This document shows, in pieces, positions 33,762 through 42,523 of a stretch of DNA of 49,146 nucleotides. Numbering within the stretch: position 1 is the first letter of the stretch; each line of letters begins with the position of its first letter. The DNA lies in contig JAJEHL010000018.1 of the NCBI GenBank assembly GCA_022823725.1, positions 1 through 49,146 on the forward strand. The letters run 5' to 3'. The notes below the pieces were generated by a model. The model did not search any database. It saw only the letters and a program-made list of their open reading frames with translations, and was not told the origin of the DNA. The stretch comes from Candidatus Latescibacterota bacterium. GTDB lineage: Bacteria; Latescibacterota; UBA2968. The position numbers and the translations under genes were made by a program.

Positions 33762-34652
33762 TCACCCAAACAACGACTGAAAAACGCTCTTCGTCTTGTC
33801 CAACACATCTTCGGACAACACTTTTCCATCTGAAATTTTCACATTATCTGTGAGATGCTCCACATTGGTCGATCCCACAATAGCAGTACACACATCTTCG
33901 TGAGAAAGCGTAAACCGCAACGCAAACTCAATCAGCGGCATATCGCCCGCCAATTCCCGCAACGGCATCTGCTGTGCCCGATCCCACGGATCGCCCATAT
34001 ACGAACCGTCTGGCCGCTCGGATCTGAGATACACCCCATTGGCAATCGGACGTTTAATAATCATCCCCATATCCCGATCGCGCAAAGTCGGCATCAAATT
34101 TTCAGCAGACTCCTGAAACAACACATTGTACGTAAACTCCTGCGTATCCAAATCCCACCTCTTCGCCGCCTCAGCCGCTGCCGATCCATCTGCCGATACA
34201 CCGACAAACTTCGTCCATCCCCTACTCTTCGCTTCCAACAGCGCGTCAAACGCCGCATCCCAATCATCCGCATCTCCCGGCAGCCCGTGAAATTGCACAA
34301 TATCGATCACATCCATCTTCAGCTTTGATCGACTCGCATCAATCGTCCTCAAAATGCCCTCGGGCGAATAATCCTTCACAATCTCGCGCTTACCGCCATT
34401 GATCACCTGATAATCGCCGCACTTTGTCGCCAGAACAAACGCATCCTGCCGATGGGCGATAAATTTCCCGATCCGCTCCTCGCTATCGCCATACATCGCA
34501 GCCGTATCGATAAACGTGACACCCAAATCGAGCACCGTGTTCAGCACCGCTTCGACCTGCGACTCTGGCAGCGACGGATTTCCAATCTGCGCCGCGCCAA
34601 AACCGATCTCCGAGACTTTCAAACCCGTCTTTCCCAGCATCCGAAATTTCAT
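33762..34652 (-). CDS. Aldo/keto reductase
   Basis: A 296-residue TIM-barrel oxidoreductase. The catalytic tetrad fits FIDTAAMYGDSEE (Asp, Tyr), LATKCGD (Lys) and IVQFHGLPGD (His). The C-terminal IVGSTNVEHLTDNV is the usual NADP(H)-phosphate contact region. This short form, starting MKFRMLGKTGLKVSEIGFGA, is common in environmental genomes, with D-threo-aldose- or galactose-dehydrogenase-like assignments; substrate unknown. The ribosome site is weak. The TnpB right end lies 54 bases upstream of its start, so its promoter region abuts the IS element. Confidence 0.9.
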   Translation of the reverse strand: MKFRMLGKTGLKVSEIGFGAAQIGNPSLPESQVEAVLNTVLDLGVTFIDTAAMYGDSEERIGKFIAHRQDAFVLATKCGDYQVINGGKREIVKDYSPEGILRTIDASRSKLKMDVIDIVQFHGLPGDADDWDAAFDALLEAKSRGWTKFVGVSADGSAAAEAAKRWDLDTQEFTYNVLFQESAENLMPTLRDRDMGMIIKRPIANGVYLRSERPDGSYMGDPWDRAQQMPLRELAGDMPLIEFALRFTLSHEDVCTAIVGSTNVEHLTDNVKISDGKVLSEDVLDKTKSVFQSLFG

Positions 34653-34706
34653 ATCACTTTGCCCTCACATAGTCCGATATTTGCACAAGCCACCCAAATG
34701 TCGTAT

Positions 34707-34810
34707 TTGACATACTCCCAACGCTAAAGCATTTGGGATTCTCGGTGCTTCAGCGGGGATTGTGGTATCACCAGCGACAGCATACTATACGAGCTATGTC
34801 TTACGTCGCC
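34707..34810 (-). ncRNA. Candidate omega-RNA (TnpB guide RNA scaffold)
   Basis: The bases from the tnpB 3' end to the element's right end carry a conserved terminal structure: GGGATTC, then a CTAAAG loop between arms, then CTCCCA on the plus strand (34711-34740). TnpB guides use this scaffold plus about 16-20 bases of flanking DNA. The guide here would be the reverse complement of 34687-34706. The 5' limit of the RNA inside tnpB is not visible. Confidence 0.65.
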
Positions 34811-35904
34811 TCCTCCAAAGGTGGATGTCCCCACCTGTGAATGTTTATTGCTGCGTTGAGGTCTCTGTCTATGACGAAACCACAATCGCAACGGAATGTT
34901 CTGTCTCGTAGTTCAAGGTCTTCTTTGACCGTGCCACAAGCGGAGCAGGTCTTAGAAGTAGGCAACCATTGGTTGAGTTGCACAACCTTTTTGCCTGTCT
35001 TTTGTGCGACATACTTGAGTGTGGCCAAGAAGTCAAAGAAGCCGAGGTCACTAATTTTCCTGCCCCATAGCCTTTGCATGGCTTTGATATTGAGTTTTTC
35101 AAAGCACAGGATGTCGTATTGCTTACAAAGGTGGCGAGCCAGCCACCAGTGGTATTCTCTGCGTTGGCAGGCAATGCGTCTATGTATTCTTGCAAGATTG
35201 ACCCTTGCTCTGTGGCGGTTGTTGCTGCCCTTCTGCTTGCGAGAGAGGTTACGGTTGGCTTGCTTGACCTTACGAGAATTGCGAGAAAAGAACAAAGGCG
35301 ACTGTATTTGTGTATTGTCGCTGGCAGTCAAGTATGTTTTCAAGCCGAAGTCAAAGCCTGCGGTTTTACCGATCTTAGCAATGTCCTGCTTGATACCCTC
35401 TGCTTTTGCAACAACACACAGCCACAGGTCGCCTACGCGGTCACGAATGATTGTGACTGTCTTAACAGTTTCTGCATCGAAGTCTCTGCTTTTGTGATAC
35501 CTGAAGACTCGCTTGCCTATACGCACTTTGTTGCCGTCCAAAAACTTGTAGCCAGCTTGTTTGAGTGTATAGGACAGATACCGAAAGCGAGACCGAAACG
35601 TGGGTGGTCGCTTGTTGTCTTTGGCAAAGAATTTCTGGTAGCCAAAGTCTATGCGCTCTATCACATTCTGCAATGCCTGAGACGGCAACAAGCACCAGCG
35701 AGCAAAGCGGGCAGTCTTTTTTAGCTTTGTCAAATGCTTGATCAGTGTGAACTTGCCCGGGTACTTGCCAAACCTTTGATAGTATCGCTTGTTCAGGGCA
35801 ATGAAGTGGTTATACACACCTGCAAAGGCGTCTATATCTCGGTGGAGATACCTGTTGCGTTCACAGCGACTATACAGCTTGTACTTGTAGGTAAGATAGG
35901 ACAT
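34801..35904 (-). CDS. tnpB: TnpB RNA-guided nuclease
   Basis: A 367-residue TnpB. ATG 35904 is chosen because it overlaps the tnpA stop (TGATG). RuvC-like residues are present: D185 (GFDFGLK), E269 (CFEKLNIKAM) and DRD (346-348, in VIDRDLNAAIN). The zinc finger CSAC...CDCG (about 320-342) lies between RuvC II and III. These are the catalytic residues of known RNA-guided TnpB enzymes, so it looks active. TnpB cuts the empty donor site and helps keep the element after excision. It has 29 bases of extra frame upstream that are inside tnpA and are not used. Confidence 0.95.
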   Translation of the reverse strand: MSYLTYKYKLYSRCERNRYLHRDIDAFAGVYNHFIALNKRYYQRFGKYPGKFTLIKHLTKLKKTARFARWCLLPSQALQNVIERIDFGYQKFFAKDNKRPPTFRSRFRYLSYTLKQAGYKFLDGNKVRIGKRVFRYHKSRDFDAETVKTVTIIRDRVGDLWLCVVAKAEGIKQDIAKIGKTAGFDFGLKTYLTASDNTQIQSPLFFSRNSRKVKQANRNLSRKQKGSNNRHRARVNLARIHRRIACQRREYHWWLARHLCKQYDILCFEKLNIKAMQRLWGRKISDLGFFDFLATLKYVAQKTGKKVVQLNQWLPTSKTCSACGTVKEDLELRDRTFRCDCGFVIDRDLNAAINIHRWGHPPLEEAT

Positions 35905-36335
35905 CAAACGCCTTTCTGATTCTGCACATATGTCTTGAGGATTTCCAGCGTCACGTATCCAGCAGACGAAACAAATTTTGAGCGTGTCCACAATGACGGC
36001 AACCGGCTTTTGAGTTCTGGATACTTCTTCCGCAATTCATGTGCTGTGAAACTTTTAATTTTAGCAATGACAGCATTAACAGCATATTGAGGATTAACCG
36101 AAAGGAGTAAATGCACATGGTCGGACATTGTTTCGACTTCTATTAGCTCAAATCCGTAGGTTTTTTCTTTTGACTTGACCAGTGCTTTAAAATCTTCCTG
36201 CATTTGGTCAGAAAGCACAGCCCTACGGTATTTCGTGCAAAAAACAATATGGTAGTAACAGGAATAGAGTGCGTTGTGTGTGCATTGATACTTTTGATCA
36301 GGGTCTTTTAATCGCACAACAAACCCCCTTGACAA
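35904..36335 (-). CDS. tnpA: IS200/IS605 TnpA (Y1 HUH transposase)
   Basis: A 143-residue single-strand transposase. The HUH motif is H73-V-H75 (SDHVHLLLSV) and the catalytic tyrosine is Y136 (LKTYVQNQ). The start is a TTG at 36335 or an alternative GTG a little downstream; the ribosome site is unclear. Length matches the family. It recognises the left-end hairpin at 36346 and the right-end hairpin and moves the element as single-stranded DNA next to short target words. No defect is seen. Confidence 0.9.
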   Translation of the reverse strand: MSRGFVVRLKDPDQKYQCTHNALYSCYYHIVFCTKYRRAVLSDQMQEDFKALVKSKEKTYGFELIEVETMSDHVHLLLSVNPQYAVNAVIAKIKSFTAHELRKKYPELKSRLPSLWTRSKFVSSAGYVTLEILKTYVQNQKGV

Positions 36336-36345
36336 AATGATGTAT

Positions 36346-36366
36346 TAACTTGGCACATACAAGTTA
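36346..36366 (-). repeat. Left-end hairpin of the IS200/IS605 element
   Basis: On the minus strand TAACTTG and CAAGTTA are perfect arms with the loop TATGTGC. Such hairpins are the recognition feature for TnpA. Confidence 0.75.
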
Positions 36367-36384
36367 TTAAATATATATCATTCT

Positions 36385-36576
36385 GTCAATCACAAAAGCC
36401 AAAGCTGTTATAAGGCTAAAGCCCTCACAGGAAGCCCTTCGCCGTGCGACCCCCGCATGGAAGGCCGGGACCACATCTTTGACGAATATCCCGTCACCAA
36501 TTCAGAACAAGAGCAAAGAGTCAAAAAACGGTTCCGCATTGCCAAGGAAAAGGGTATTTTCTTTAAAAGCAATTAA
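36385..36576 (+). pseudogene. Open-frame fragment interrupted by the IS200/IS605 element
   Basis: A frame without stops runs from the element's left end to TAA 36576. It encodes about 63 residues, with the core KALTGSPSPCDPRMEGRDHIFDEY and a basic, helical tail (EQRVKKRFRIAKEKGI). The first internal ATG is 36457. The amino-acid make-up looks like real protein but no family was recognised. If the element is removed in silico, the frame continues into an ATG just beyond the right end (34698), so this may be the larger part of a small gene split by insertion. Confidence 0.5.
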
Positions 36577-36591
36577 ATAAGGAGAAATGAT

Positions 36592-37374
36592 ATGGACCTT
36601 GGATTGACAGGAAAAGTTGCAGTTATCACGGGCGGCAGTGAGGGAATCGGCAGGGGAATCGCATTGCGGCTCTTGGAAGAGGGAGCGAAAGTCGCGATTT
36701 GTGCGCGACGCGATGATATCTTGCAGCAGGCAGCGGAAGAACTTCGTACCTCAACTGGTGGTGATGTCCTCGCTGTCCCTGCTGACGTGACCAAACCGGA
36801 AACACTAACGAACTTCATCAACACAGCGGCCCAGCATTTCGGACGGATTGACATCCTGGTCAACAACGCTGGCCGGTCTGCCGCGAGCGCCTTCGATGAG
36901 TTGGACGACGATGATTGGCATGCCGATTTAGATCTGAAACTGATGGGGGCTGTACGTTGCGTGCGCCTGGTCATTCCCCACCTGAAGCATATCGGCGGAG
37001 GACGGATTATCAACGTCACGCATCCGGGGGGCAAACAACCTGGCGCAGCTTCTTATCCAACCTCCGTGAGCCGCGCAGCGGGAATAGCCATGACCAAAGC
37101 GCTATCTAAGGAACTATTGCCTTACAATATCCTCGTCAACACCGTATGCTTGACTTCCATCAAGAGCGCACAGGGAGAACGCGCCTGGAAAGCGGAAGGT
37201 TCTCCTGGTACTCTACAGGACTATTGGACTGAGCGGGCTGAAGAGCATCCGCTGGGACGTTTAGGTGAACCCTCTGATGCTGGTGCTCTCGTCGCCTTTC
37301 TCGCTTCGGAATGCGCTTCTTTCATCACAGGCACGGCGATTAACCTCGACGGCGGATTGTCCAACGTCGTATAG
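36592..37374 (+). CDS. Short-chain dehydrogenase/reductase lacking the usual YxxxK
   Basis: A 260-residue classical SDR by fold. TGGSEGIGRG (about 14-23) is the cofactor motif, NNAGRS (about 90) the structural motif, and the C-terminus ends SFITGTAINLDGG. At the catalytic position it has ASYPTSVSRAAGIAMTK: Tyr is followed three residues later by Ser/Val, so the general-base lysine is absent, and the usual catalytic Ser region is NVTHPGG. A subgroup of SDRs with 'PTSVSRAAG' exists, so this is a family trait and not a fresh mutation. AAGGAGA precedes the ATG. The gene ends 7 bases from the convergent isomerase-like pseudogene. Confidence 0.85.
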   Translation: MDLGLTGKVAVITGGSEGIGRGIALRLLEEGAKVAICARRDDILQQAAEELRTSTGGDVLAVPADVTKPETLTNFINTAAQHFGRIDILVNNAGRSAASAFDELDDDDWHADLDLKLMGAVRCVRLVIPHLKHIGGGRIINVTHPGGKQPGAASYPTSVSRAAGIAMTKALSKELLPYNILVNTVCLTSIKSAQGERAWKAEGSPGTLQDYWTERAEEHPLGRLGEPSDAGALVAFLASECASFITGTAINLDGGLSNVV

Positions 37375-37381
37375 ACGCGTG

Positions 37382-38178
37382 TCAATACCCAATTCCCCGC
37401 AGATAATCGAGATTGGACTTTGCCGCCTCTGCAGGGGGTTTGGGTGGATACGGTCGGTCGAGCTCTACAGACACCCACCCATCGTAACCCACTTCCTCCA
37501 ATTTCTCCAACGCTGCCCGTGCGTCAAACCCCATATTCCCCGCGCCGAGTTCTGCGAATCGCGCTTCCTCATTAAACTGCCCCGTGCGGTGATTCCATGA
37601 TGCGGGATCATTGGCATGTACATCCTTCAAATGCACATGTCCAATCCGATTCCGCAACACATCGCGTTCAAAAACCTGCATCGGATCGCTACCCGCCGCC
37701 AGCATGTGTCCCGTATCGTAAAGCAACCACAAATCGGGCGCTGCCGTCATCAATCTCTCGGCATCCTCAACCGTCTCGATCAACGTCCGCATATGCGCGT
37801 GGTGAAAACCCTTCACATTGTGCGCCTTGCAATATGCCAGCACCTCATCGAGCGAGCCGCATTCTCAACATCTTCATCGCTCGGATCATCGCCCCCCCAC
37901 ATCGCGCGACGACACGACGGCACCTCTGCCGCATCATTGCCCAAAGCGATATTGAGCCGAACCCGATCGAGCGGAGTCGGTCCCCCCACATTAACCAGAT
38001 GCAAACCATTCTTCCTCGCCAGATTGGCCTTAGCAACCAGATCATCGCCACTATCGATCTTCAACCCCTCCACCCCATCCCATCCGGCCTCAGCCACTTC
38101 TGCCAGTACCTTCTCGGGATTTTCGTGCTGCTCGCCCCGAAACTGAATCAAATGACAAGCCAGTCTAAATTTGCCCAT
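37382..38178 (-). pseudogene. Sugar phosphate isomerase/epimerase (xylose isomerase-like TIM barrel), frameshifted
   Basis: Two adjacent frames make one protein. The first part, from ATG 38178 (AAAGGA upstream), reads MGKFRLACHLIQFRGEQ and runs through GGDDPSDEDVENAARS. The second resumes as VLAYCKAHNVKGFHHAHM and ends at 37382. The break lies at about 37850-37860. Adding one base restores a continuous '...AARS-DEVLAYCKAHN' frame, so a single-base deletion (in the genome or in the assembly) explains it. The complete protein would be about 265 residues, with metal-site residues such as FHHAHMRT, LLYDTGHML and HVHLKDVH intact. Family enzymes isomerise or epimerise sugars and inositols. Confidence 0.8.
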
Positions 38179-38215
38179 GTGTGTCCTTTCTGTAAGAGGG
38201 AAATCCCTTTCCCGA

Positions 38216-38848
38216 CTAATCCACCGTCCGATGTGCGAAGGCATTCCACACACCAGCCAACTCGTGAACGGCCTTAAACATCGGATACAGCGCATCCCAC
38301 ATCGCATCTCGTGCTTTGAATGCGGCTTCCCTATCGCCCTCTGCGAATGCCTTCTTGAAAGCCGCAACTTGTGTGCGCTGCGTCTCTGCTGTCTGTTCTA
38401 CACGCGCGACAAAATCCTCCACAGATTGCAGATGTTCATCTGCTCTTGCGTCTGCACCAACGCTCAAATCCGGCGTCTGATCAAAAGAAAAAGAGTTCGC
38501 AAATCGCGGCGGCTCCTTCTCCCCCTCTGCCGTCCAATACGTATGCGTAGGCAAAATATGCGGCGTCACAGACAAATACATAATCACCTCATCATCGCCT
38601 ACATTGCGTACCGTATGCGCCTCATCTGTCAGAGCAATACACATCTGCCCGGGGCCCAACACCTCCTTGTGCCCTTCGATATCAAACTCTGCCTGCCCTT
38701 GCAAAATCAGAAAAATCTCGTGCCCCAAGTCGTGCGTATGACTCTGATTGAACTGCCCCACCTCCATCTTCAAAAAACGCGAACGAATCTGGGGTGTCAC
38801 CAGCATATTGGTAATATCCTTGCGATAGTCAAAAACTTGATATGGCAT
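38216..38848 (-). CDS. Cupin-domain protein with a helical C-terminal domain
   Basis: A 210-residue protein from ATG 38848 (GAGGAGGA upstream). Residues about 20-110 are a cupin: QSHTHDLGHEIFLILQGQAEFDIEG has the HxH...E metal ligands, and later AHTVRNVGDDEV gives the last His. Residues about 135-210 are alpha-helical (DEHLQSVEDFVARVEQTAETQRTQVAAFKKAF). The architecture is often linked to sugar or phytanoyl-type enzyme clusters; function is unknown. It lies 37 bases upstream of the frameshifted isomerase on the same strand, so they were probably one operon. Confidence 0.75.
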   Translation of the reverse strand: MPYQVFDYRKDITNMLVTPQIRSRFLKMEVGQFNQSHTHDLGHEIFLILQGQAEFDIEGHKEVLGPGQMCIALTDEAHTVRNVGDDEVIMYLSVTPHILPTHTYWTAEGEKEPPRFANSFSFDQTPDLSVGADARADEHLQSVEDFVARVEQTAETQRTQVAAFKKAFAEGDREAAFKARDAMWDALYPMFKAVHELAGVWNAFAHRTVD

Positions 38849-38933
38849 AACATCCTCCTCATTAGATCGCGAATTAAAAAAACTAAATGATCCTTGATTC
38901 AACATCCCAAACACAGCATATTACTCCCTGCGC

Positions 38934-38983
38934 GGGCGACCATAGAGCCTGACCCATAATGCTTTTATACGGGGAGGTCGCCC
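38934..38983. repeat. GGGCGACC inverted-repeat element
   Basis: GGGCGACC (38934-38941) and GGTCGCCC (38976-38983) are perfect 8-base complements with a 34-base spacer. It lies in the divergent spacer between the cupin gene and the membrane protein gene. The arms plus flanks look like a short dispersed intergenic element, though only one copy is visible here. Confidence 0.7.
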
Positions 38984-39013
38984 CTACAATCACACCAACC
39001 GAAAGAAATATGC

Positions 39014-40960
39014 ATGAGCTTGCCCAATCCCGCACCACAGCCTGAACCCGCGTCACACATCACCACCCGCGCCATTATCGTCGGCCTGATCCTCACCCTT
39101 GTCATCTGCTATTTTGCCACCGACACCACCTATCGCCTTCGCGCATCCCGCGTATCTCTGGGCCACATGCCCATGTCATTGTGGCTGCCATTTCTCCTCA
39201 TCTTCCTGATCAATCCCCTGCTCAAAAGAATCCGGGAGAACTGGATGCTTCGCCCGCATGAATTGGGACTCATCCTCTGCATGGGATTTATAGGCAGCGT
39301 TTTCCCCACTAAAAACGTCGCCGGGCGCCTGATCGCCGTACTCGCCAGCCCCTATTACAAAGCCACGCCGGAAAACCGATGGGCGGAATTTACCCACGAA
39401 CACATCCAACCCTGGGCTGTACCCAGCAATCGCGCAGGCGACATCACCAATTTGTGGGAGGGATTACCAGCGCATCTCTCCACCCCCTATCACGTCTGGG
39501 CCGTGCCGCTCTTCTGGTGGTTCACATTTTTCTTCGCGCTATTCATCGCCTGTTTGTGCATCACCGTCATCTTGCGCAAACAATGGGTCGAACACGAACG
39601 CATCACCTTTCCCCTCGCGCAATTGCCCATACTCATGATTCAGGATACAGCGTCGGGACAAATTGGCTTCACAAAAAACAAATTATTCTGGACGGGATTT
39701 GGCATCTCCTTATTCATCTTATCCTGGAATATTCTGCCTCTCTTCTGGCACAATCTCCCAATCATACCCATTGGCCCCACTTACCGCACCGCCGTCTCAT
39801 TTGGGCACGACTTTCCCCCGCTACAAATCAAATTCAACTTTGTCATGGCGGCCTTTGGATATCTCACCAATCTCGAAGTCCTGCTCTCCATCTGGCTATT
39901 CCACATCCTCTCGCTCATCGAAATCGGCGCATTAAACCGCTTTGGCATCACAGTGGGCAAAGACTTTGGCAGCGGCCTATTGCTACAACAAGTCGGTGGC
40001 TTCATCGCATTTGCCTTGTTTGGCCTCTTTATGGCACGGCAGCATATTGGAACCGTTATCCGCGCACTCTGGCAACCCGATGCACAGGACAAAACCGAAC
40101 TCCTGTCTTACCGCACCGCAGTAATTGGCCTGATCATCTCGCTCATCTATGCCAGTGCCTGGATGTACGCACTGGGTATTTCCCTGCTGGGCATTGCAAT
40201 ACAACTGAGCCTGCTCTTTATTTACTTCATCGGCCTGGCCAAAATTGTCGCAGAAACCGGCCTCGTATATGTCGAAACCCCACTGCGAACCCAGGAACTC
40301 GCCGCTGCCGCACTCGGCACAAACGTGCAAACCCCCGACCACGTCGGCATGGCCTTAGCAGCCAACAGCGTGGAAAGCCACCGCGAATACATCCTCCCAT
40401 CTCTCACTCACACCGCCAAAATCCACGACGTATTTCGCTGGCCACGCAATCGCATGGTCGCGGCCTTAATGCTCGCCTTTATCATCGGCTTCGCCGTCTC
40501 AATTATCTACACCCTCAACCTCTGTTACGGTGCGACCGGCGCCGCCAACATCCGCCACGTCTTTGTATTCGGCGGGTACAGCCAGCGCATGTTTGACCGC
40601 GTTGTCTCCTGGGCATCGGAACCGACCTCTTTTGGCCGCGTTGAATGGCAATTTCTGGCCGCGGGCGCGCTCGGCACCCTGTTTTTGAGCCTTATGCGCC
40701 TGCGCTTTGCGTGGTGGCCCCTCCATCCAGTGGGATTCACAGTGGGATATGTCTATCCCGTCAGGGTCACAGCCTTCACTGTCCTTCTCGTGTGGGCATT
40801 CAAATCCATTGTATTGCGCATCGGCGGCATTCGGCTCTACCGCAACTTGCAACCCTTCTTCATCGGCCTCTTAATCGGCTACACCCTCGGCGTAGGCCTT
40901 TCCACACTCGTAGATCACATCTACTTCCCCGGCAACGGCCACATGGTACATTCCTGGTGA
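39014..40960 (+). CDS. Polytopic membrane protein, DUF6785-like (OPT-like)
   Basis: A 648-residue membrane protein with about a dozen or more hydrophobic helices. It starts with a short polar tail (MSLPNPAPQPEPASH) and then AIIVGLILTLVICYF. Landmarks are RKQWVEHERITFPLAQLP (about 189), AETGLVYVETPL, and a C-terminus ending YFPGNGHMVHSW. This layout and length match the DUF6785 group, thought to be related to OPT transporters, so it is a candidate importer. No ATP-binding partner is nearby. A second copy is at 47025. The ribosome site is GAAAG, weak. It lies divergent to the cupin gene. Confidence 0.75.
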   Translation: MSLPNPAPQPEPASHITTRAIIVGLILTLVICYFATDTTYRLRASRVSLGHMPMSLWLPFLLIFLINPLLKRIRENWMLRPHELGLILCMGFIGSVFPTKNVAGRLIAVLASPYYKATPENRWAEFTHEHIQPWAVPSNRAGDITNLWEGLPAHLSTPYHVWAVPLFWWFTFFFALFIACLCITVILRKQWVEHERITFPLAQLPILMIQDTASGQIGFTKNKLFWTGFGISLFILSWNILPLFWHNLPIIPIGPTYRTAVSFGHDFPPLQIKFNFVMAAFGYLTNLEVLLSIWLFHILSLIEIGALNRFGITVGKDFGSGLLLQQVGGFIAFALFGLFMARQHIGTVIRALWQPDAQDKTELLSYRTAVIGLIISLIYASAWMYALGISLLGIAIQLSLLFIYFIGLAKIVAETGLVYVETPLRTQELAAAALGTNVQTPDHVGMALAANSVESHREYILPSLTHTAKIHDVFRWPRNRMVAALMLAFIIGFAVSIIYTLNLCYGATGAANIRHVFVFGGYSQRMFDRVVSWASEPTSFGRVEWQFLAAGALGTLFLSLMRLRFAWWPLHPVGFTVGYVYPVRVTAFTVLLVWAFKSIVLRIGGIRLYRNLQPFFIGLLIGYTLGVGLSTLVDHIYFPGNGHMVHSW

Positions 40961-41002
40961 GTCAAAAAGGGTCGCCATCGCACGATGACAACCCCTTTCA
41001 AT

Positions 41003-42508
41003 TCAAGATGGTTCTCGGAGTGCCTGTTCCCGGATAGTATTTACATACGGATGCCCCGTCTCCTCCAACCAGCTCAAAATGCGATCTCGCATCGATGCGG
41101 CACGCACGCGATCTCGATACGCCAGATTGTGTTCCTCAAGAGGATCATCCGCCAGATTGTAAAGCTCGTCCAAATCGCGCTCGCCATCTGAGGGCTTCCA
41201 ATTCAACACAAACTTCCACGTTCCCTGCCTGAGCATCACACCGCGATTCATCAAATCCGTAAACGTCTCCTCACGCGCAACATCGCGCTCCCCCTTCAAA
41301 ACACCGCCTATACTCTCGCCATCCACCCCATCGGGAATATCCACACCCGCCAGATCCAGCAACGTGGGCATCACATCCACACTGCTATTCAGTGAAGTAT
41401 TCACAGACCCCGCCTCAATTCGCCCGGGCCACCGCACCAAACACGGCACCTTCATCAACGTATCGTAGCCACAATACGTCAACTTATACACCATCCCAAA
41501 CTGACCCACCATATCGCCGTGATCCGACACAAACATCACAATCGTATTCTCCGCCTGCCCATTGGCATCCAGCGCGTTGAGCACCTGCTCGACTTGTGCG
41601 TCGATATAACTCACATATCCCCAATAACGCCGAATATAGTCCCGAACCTCATCTCTTGACCAGACATCGCGCACATAAGTGCGGTCATGACCCGATTGAA
41701 AACGCGGCTTATCCTCCAATGGCGCGTCGTAATTATCGGGCAGGGGCACATCGTCCAAATCGTACATCGCATCCCATGACTCGGGCGGGCAGACGGGCGA
41801 ATGCGGTCCGTAAAAAGACAACACCGCACAAAATGGATTATCCCGATTTGCATTGAGAAACGACACCATCTCATCGGCAAAAAAGTGCGCCATGTGGTGA
41901 TCCTCCCCCAGCAAACTCACGTTGTGCTCCCGGTCTGGCGCACTCGGCGCTGCCTGGTGATTGCCCACGCGAGGCGCATTTTTAACCTCATCGGGCAAAT
42001 CGGTCGTCTGCAAATACGCTTTGAAATGCTTCCAGCCTCCAACCCAGTGATCAAACCCACTGCGGGGTTCATCCTCGCCCGTGCCGCCCTCCACTTGCAC
42101 AAACTCAAAATCGCGTGTGCTATCTATCCGCTTCCTTACCCAGCTATTATCAAACGGACCGCGTTCCGCAATCCCGCGATACATCTGTCCCCCCAAATGC
42201 CACTTGCCAATCCACGCGGTTTGATAGCCCACATCGCGAAACGTATTGCCTATTGACGGCAACGCATCGTCCAATTCCACATCGTTTACCACCACCCCGT
42301 GGTTGTGCGTATAGCGCCCGGTCAAATACGTCGCCCGAGACGGCGTACACGGAAACGCCGCAATATAAAAATTGTCAAACCGCATGCCCTCTCGTGCCAG
42401 GCGGTCCTGCGCGGGTGTCTCAACAACCGAATTGCCATAACAACCGATAGTCGATACGGGTTGCTGATCCGTCATAATCAAAAGCACATTGGGACGATCA
42501 CTGGACAT
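41003..42508 (-). CDS. Type I sulfatase (arylsulfatase-like)
   Basis: A 501-residue sulfatase. The formylglycine motif is CTPSRATYLTGR (C54), with MTDQQP as the first metal site, GKWHLGG (about 99) and FVSDHGDM (about 329). No signal peptide is visible. GGAGGGGA precedes the ATG. It is the last gene of a six-gene minus-strand operon, 15 bases after the lactonase gene. The GGTGEDEPRSGFDHWVGGWKHFK segment resembles glycan-type sulfatases, and in this operon a sulfated amino-sugar derivative is a plausible substrate (inference). Confidence 0.9.
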   Translation of the reverse strand: MSSDRPNVLLIMTDQQPVSTIGCYGNSVVETPAQDRLAREGMRFDNFYIAAFPCTPSRATYLTGRYTHNHGVVVNDVELDDALPSIGNTFRDVGYQTAWIGKWHLGGQMYRGIAERGPFDNSWVRKRIDSTRDFEFVQVEGGTGEDEPRSGFDHWVGGWKHFKAYLQTTDLPDEVKNAPRVGNHQAAPSAPDREHNVSLLGEDHHMAHFFADEMVSFLNANRDNPFCAVLSFYGPHSPVCPPESWDAMYDLDDVPLPDNYDAPLEDKPRFQSGHDRTYVRDVWSRDEVRDYIRRYWGYVSYIDAQVEQVLNALDANGQAENTIVMFVSDHGDMVGQFGMVYKLTYCGYDTLMKVPCLVRWPGRIEAGSVNTSLNSSVDVMPTLLDLAGVDIPDGVDGESIGGVLKGERDVAREETFTDLMNRGVMLRQGTWKFVLNWKPSDGERDLDELYNLADDPLEEHNLAYRDRVRAASMRDRILSWLEETGHPYVNTIREQALREPS

Positions 42509-42523
42509 TGTAATCCCCTCCCT

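Larger units (their letters stand above)
34707..36384 (-). mobile_element. Complete IS200/IS605-family element (tnpA + tnpB)
   Basis: Left end (high coordinate): TTGAC on the minus strand (36389-36385) stands just outside, and a 7-bp hairpin TAACTTG/CAAGTTA lies at 36346-36366. Right end: the minus strand has GAATCCC...CTTTAG...GGGAG ending at GTCAA (34711-34707), the same plan as the ISDra2 right end. tnpA and tnpB overlap by one base (TGATG). Both enzymes look intact. The element is about 1.68 kb. Confidence 0.85.

Noticed and set aside
37845-37870. Programmed frameshift in the isomerase gene
   Set aside because: No slippery heptamer or downstream structure was found at the break; a one-base indel is simpler.
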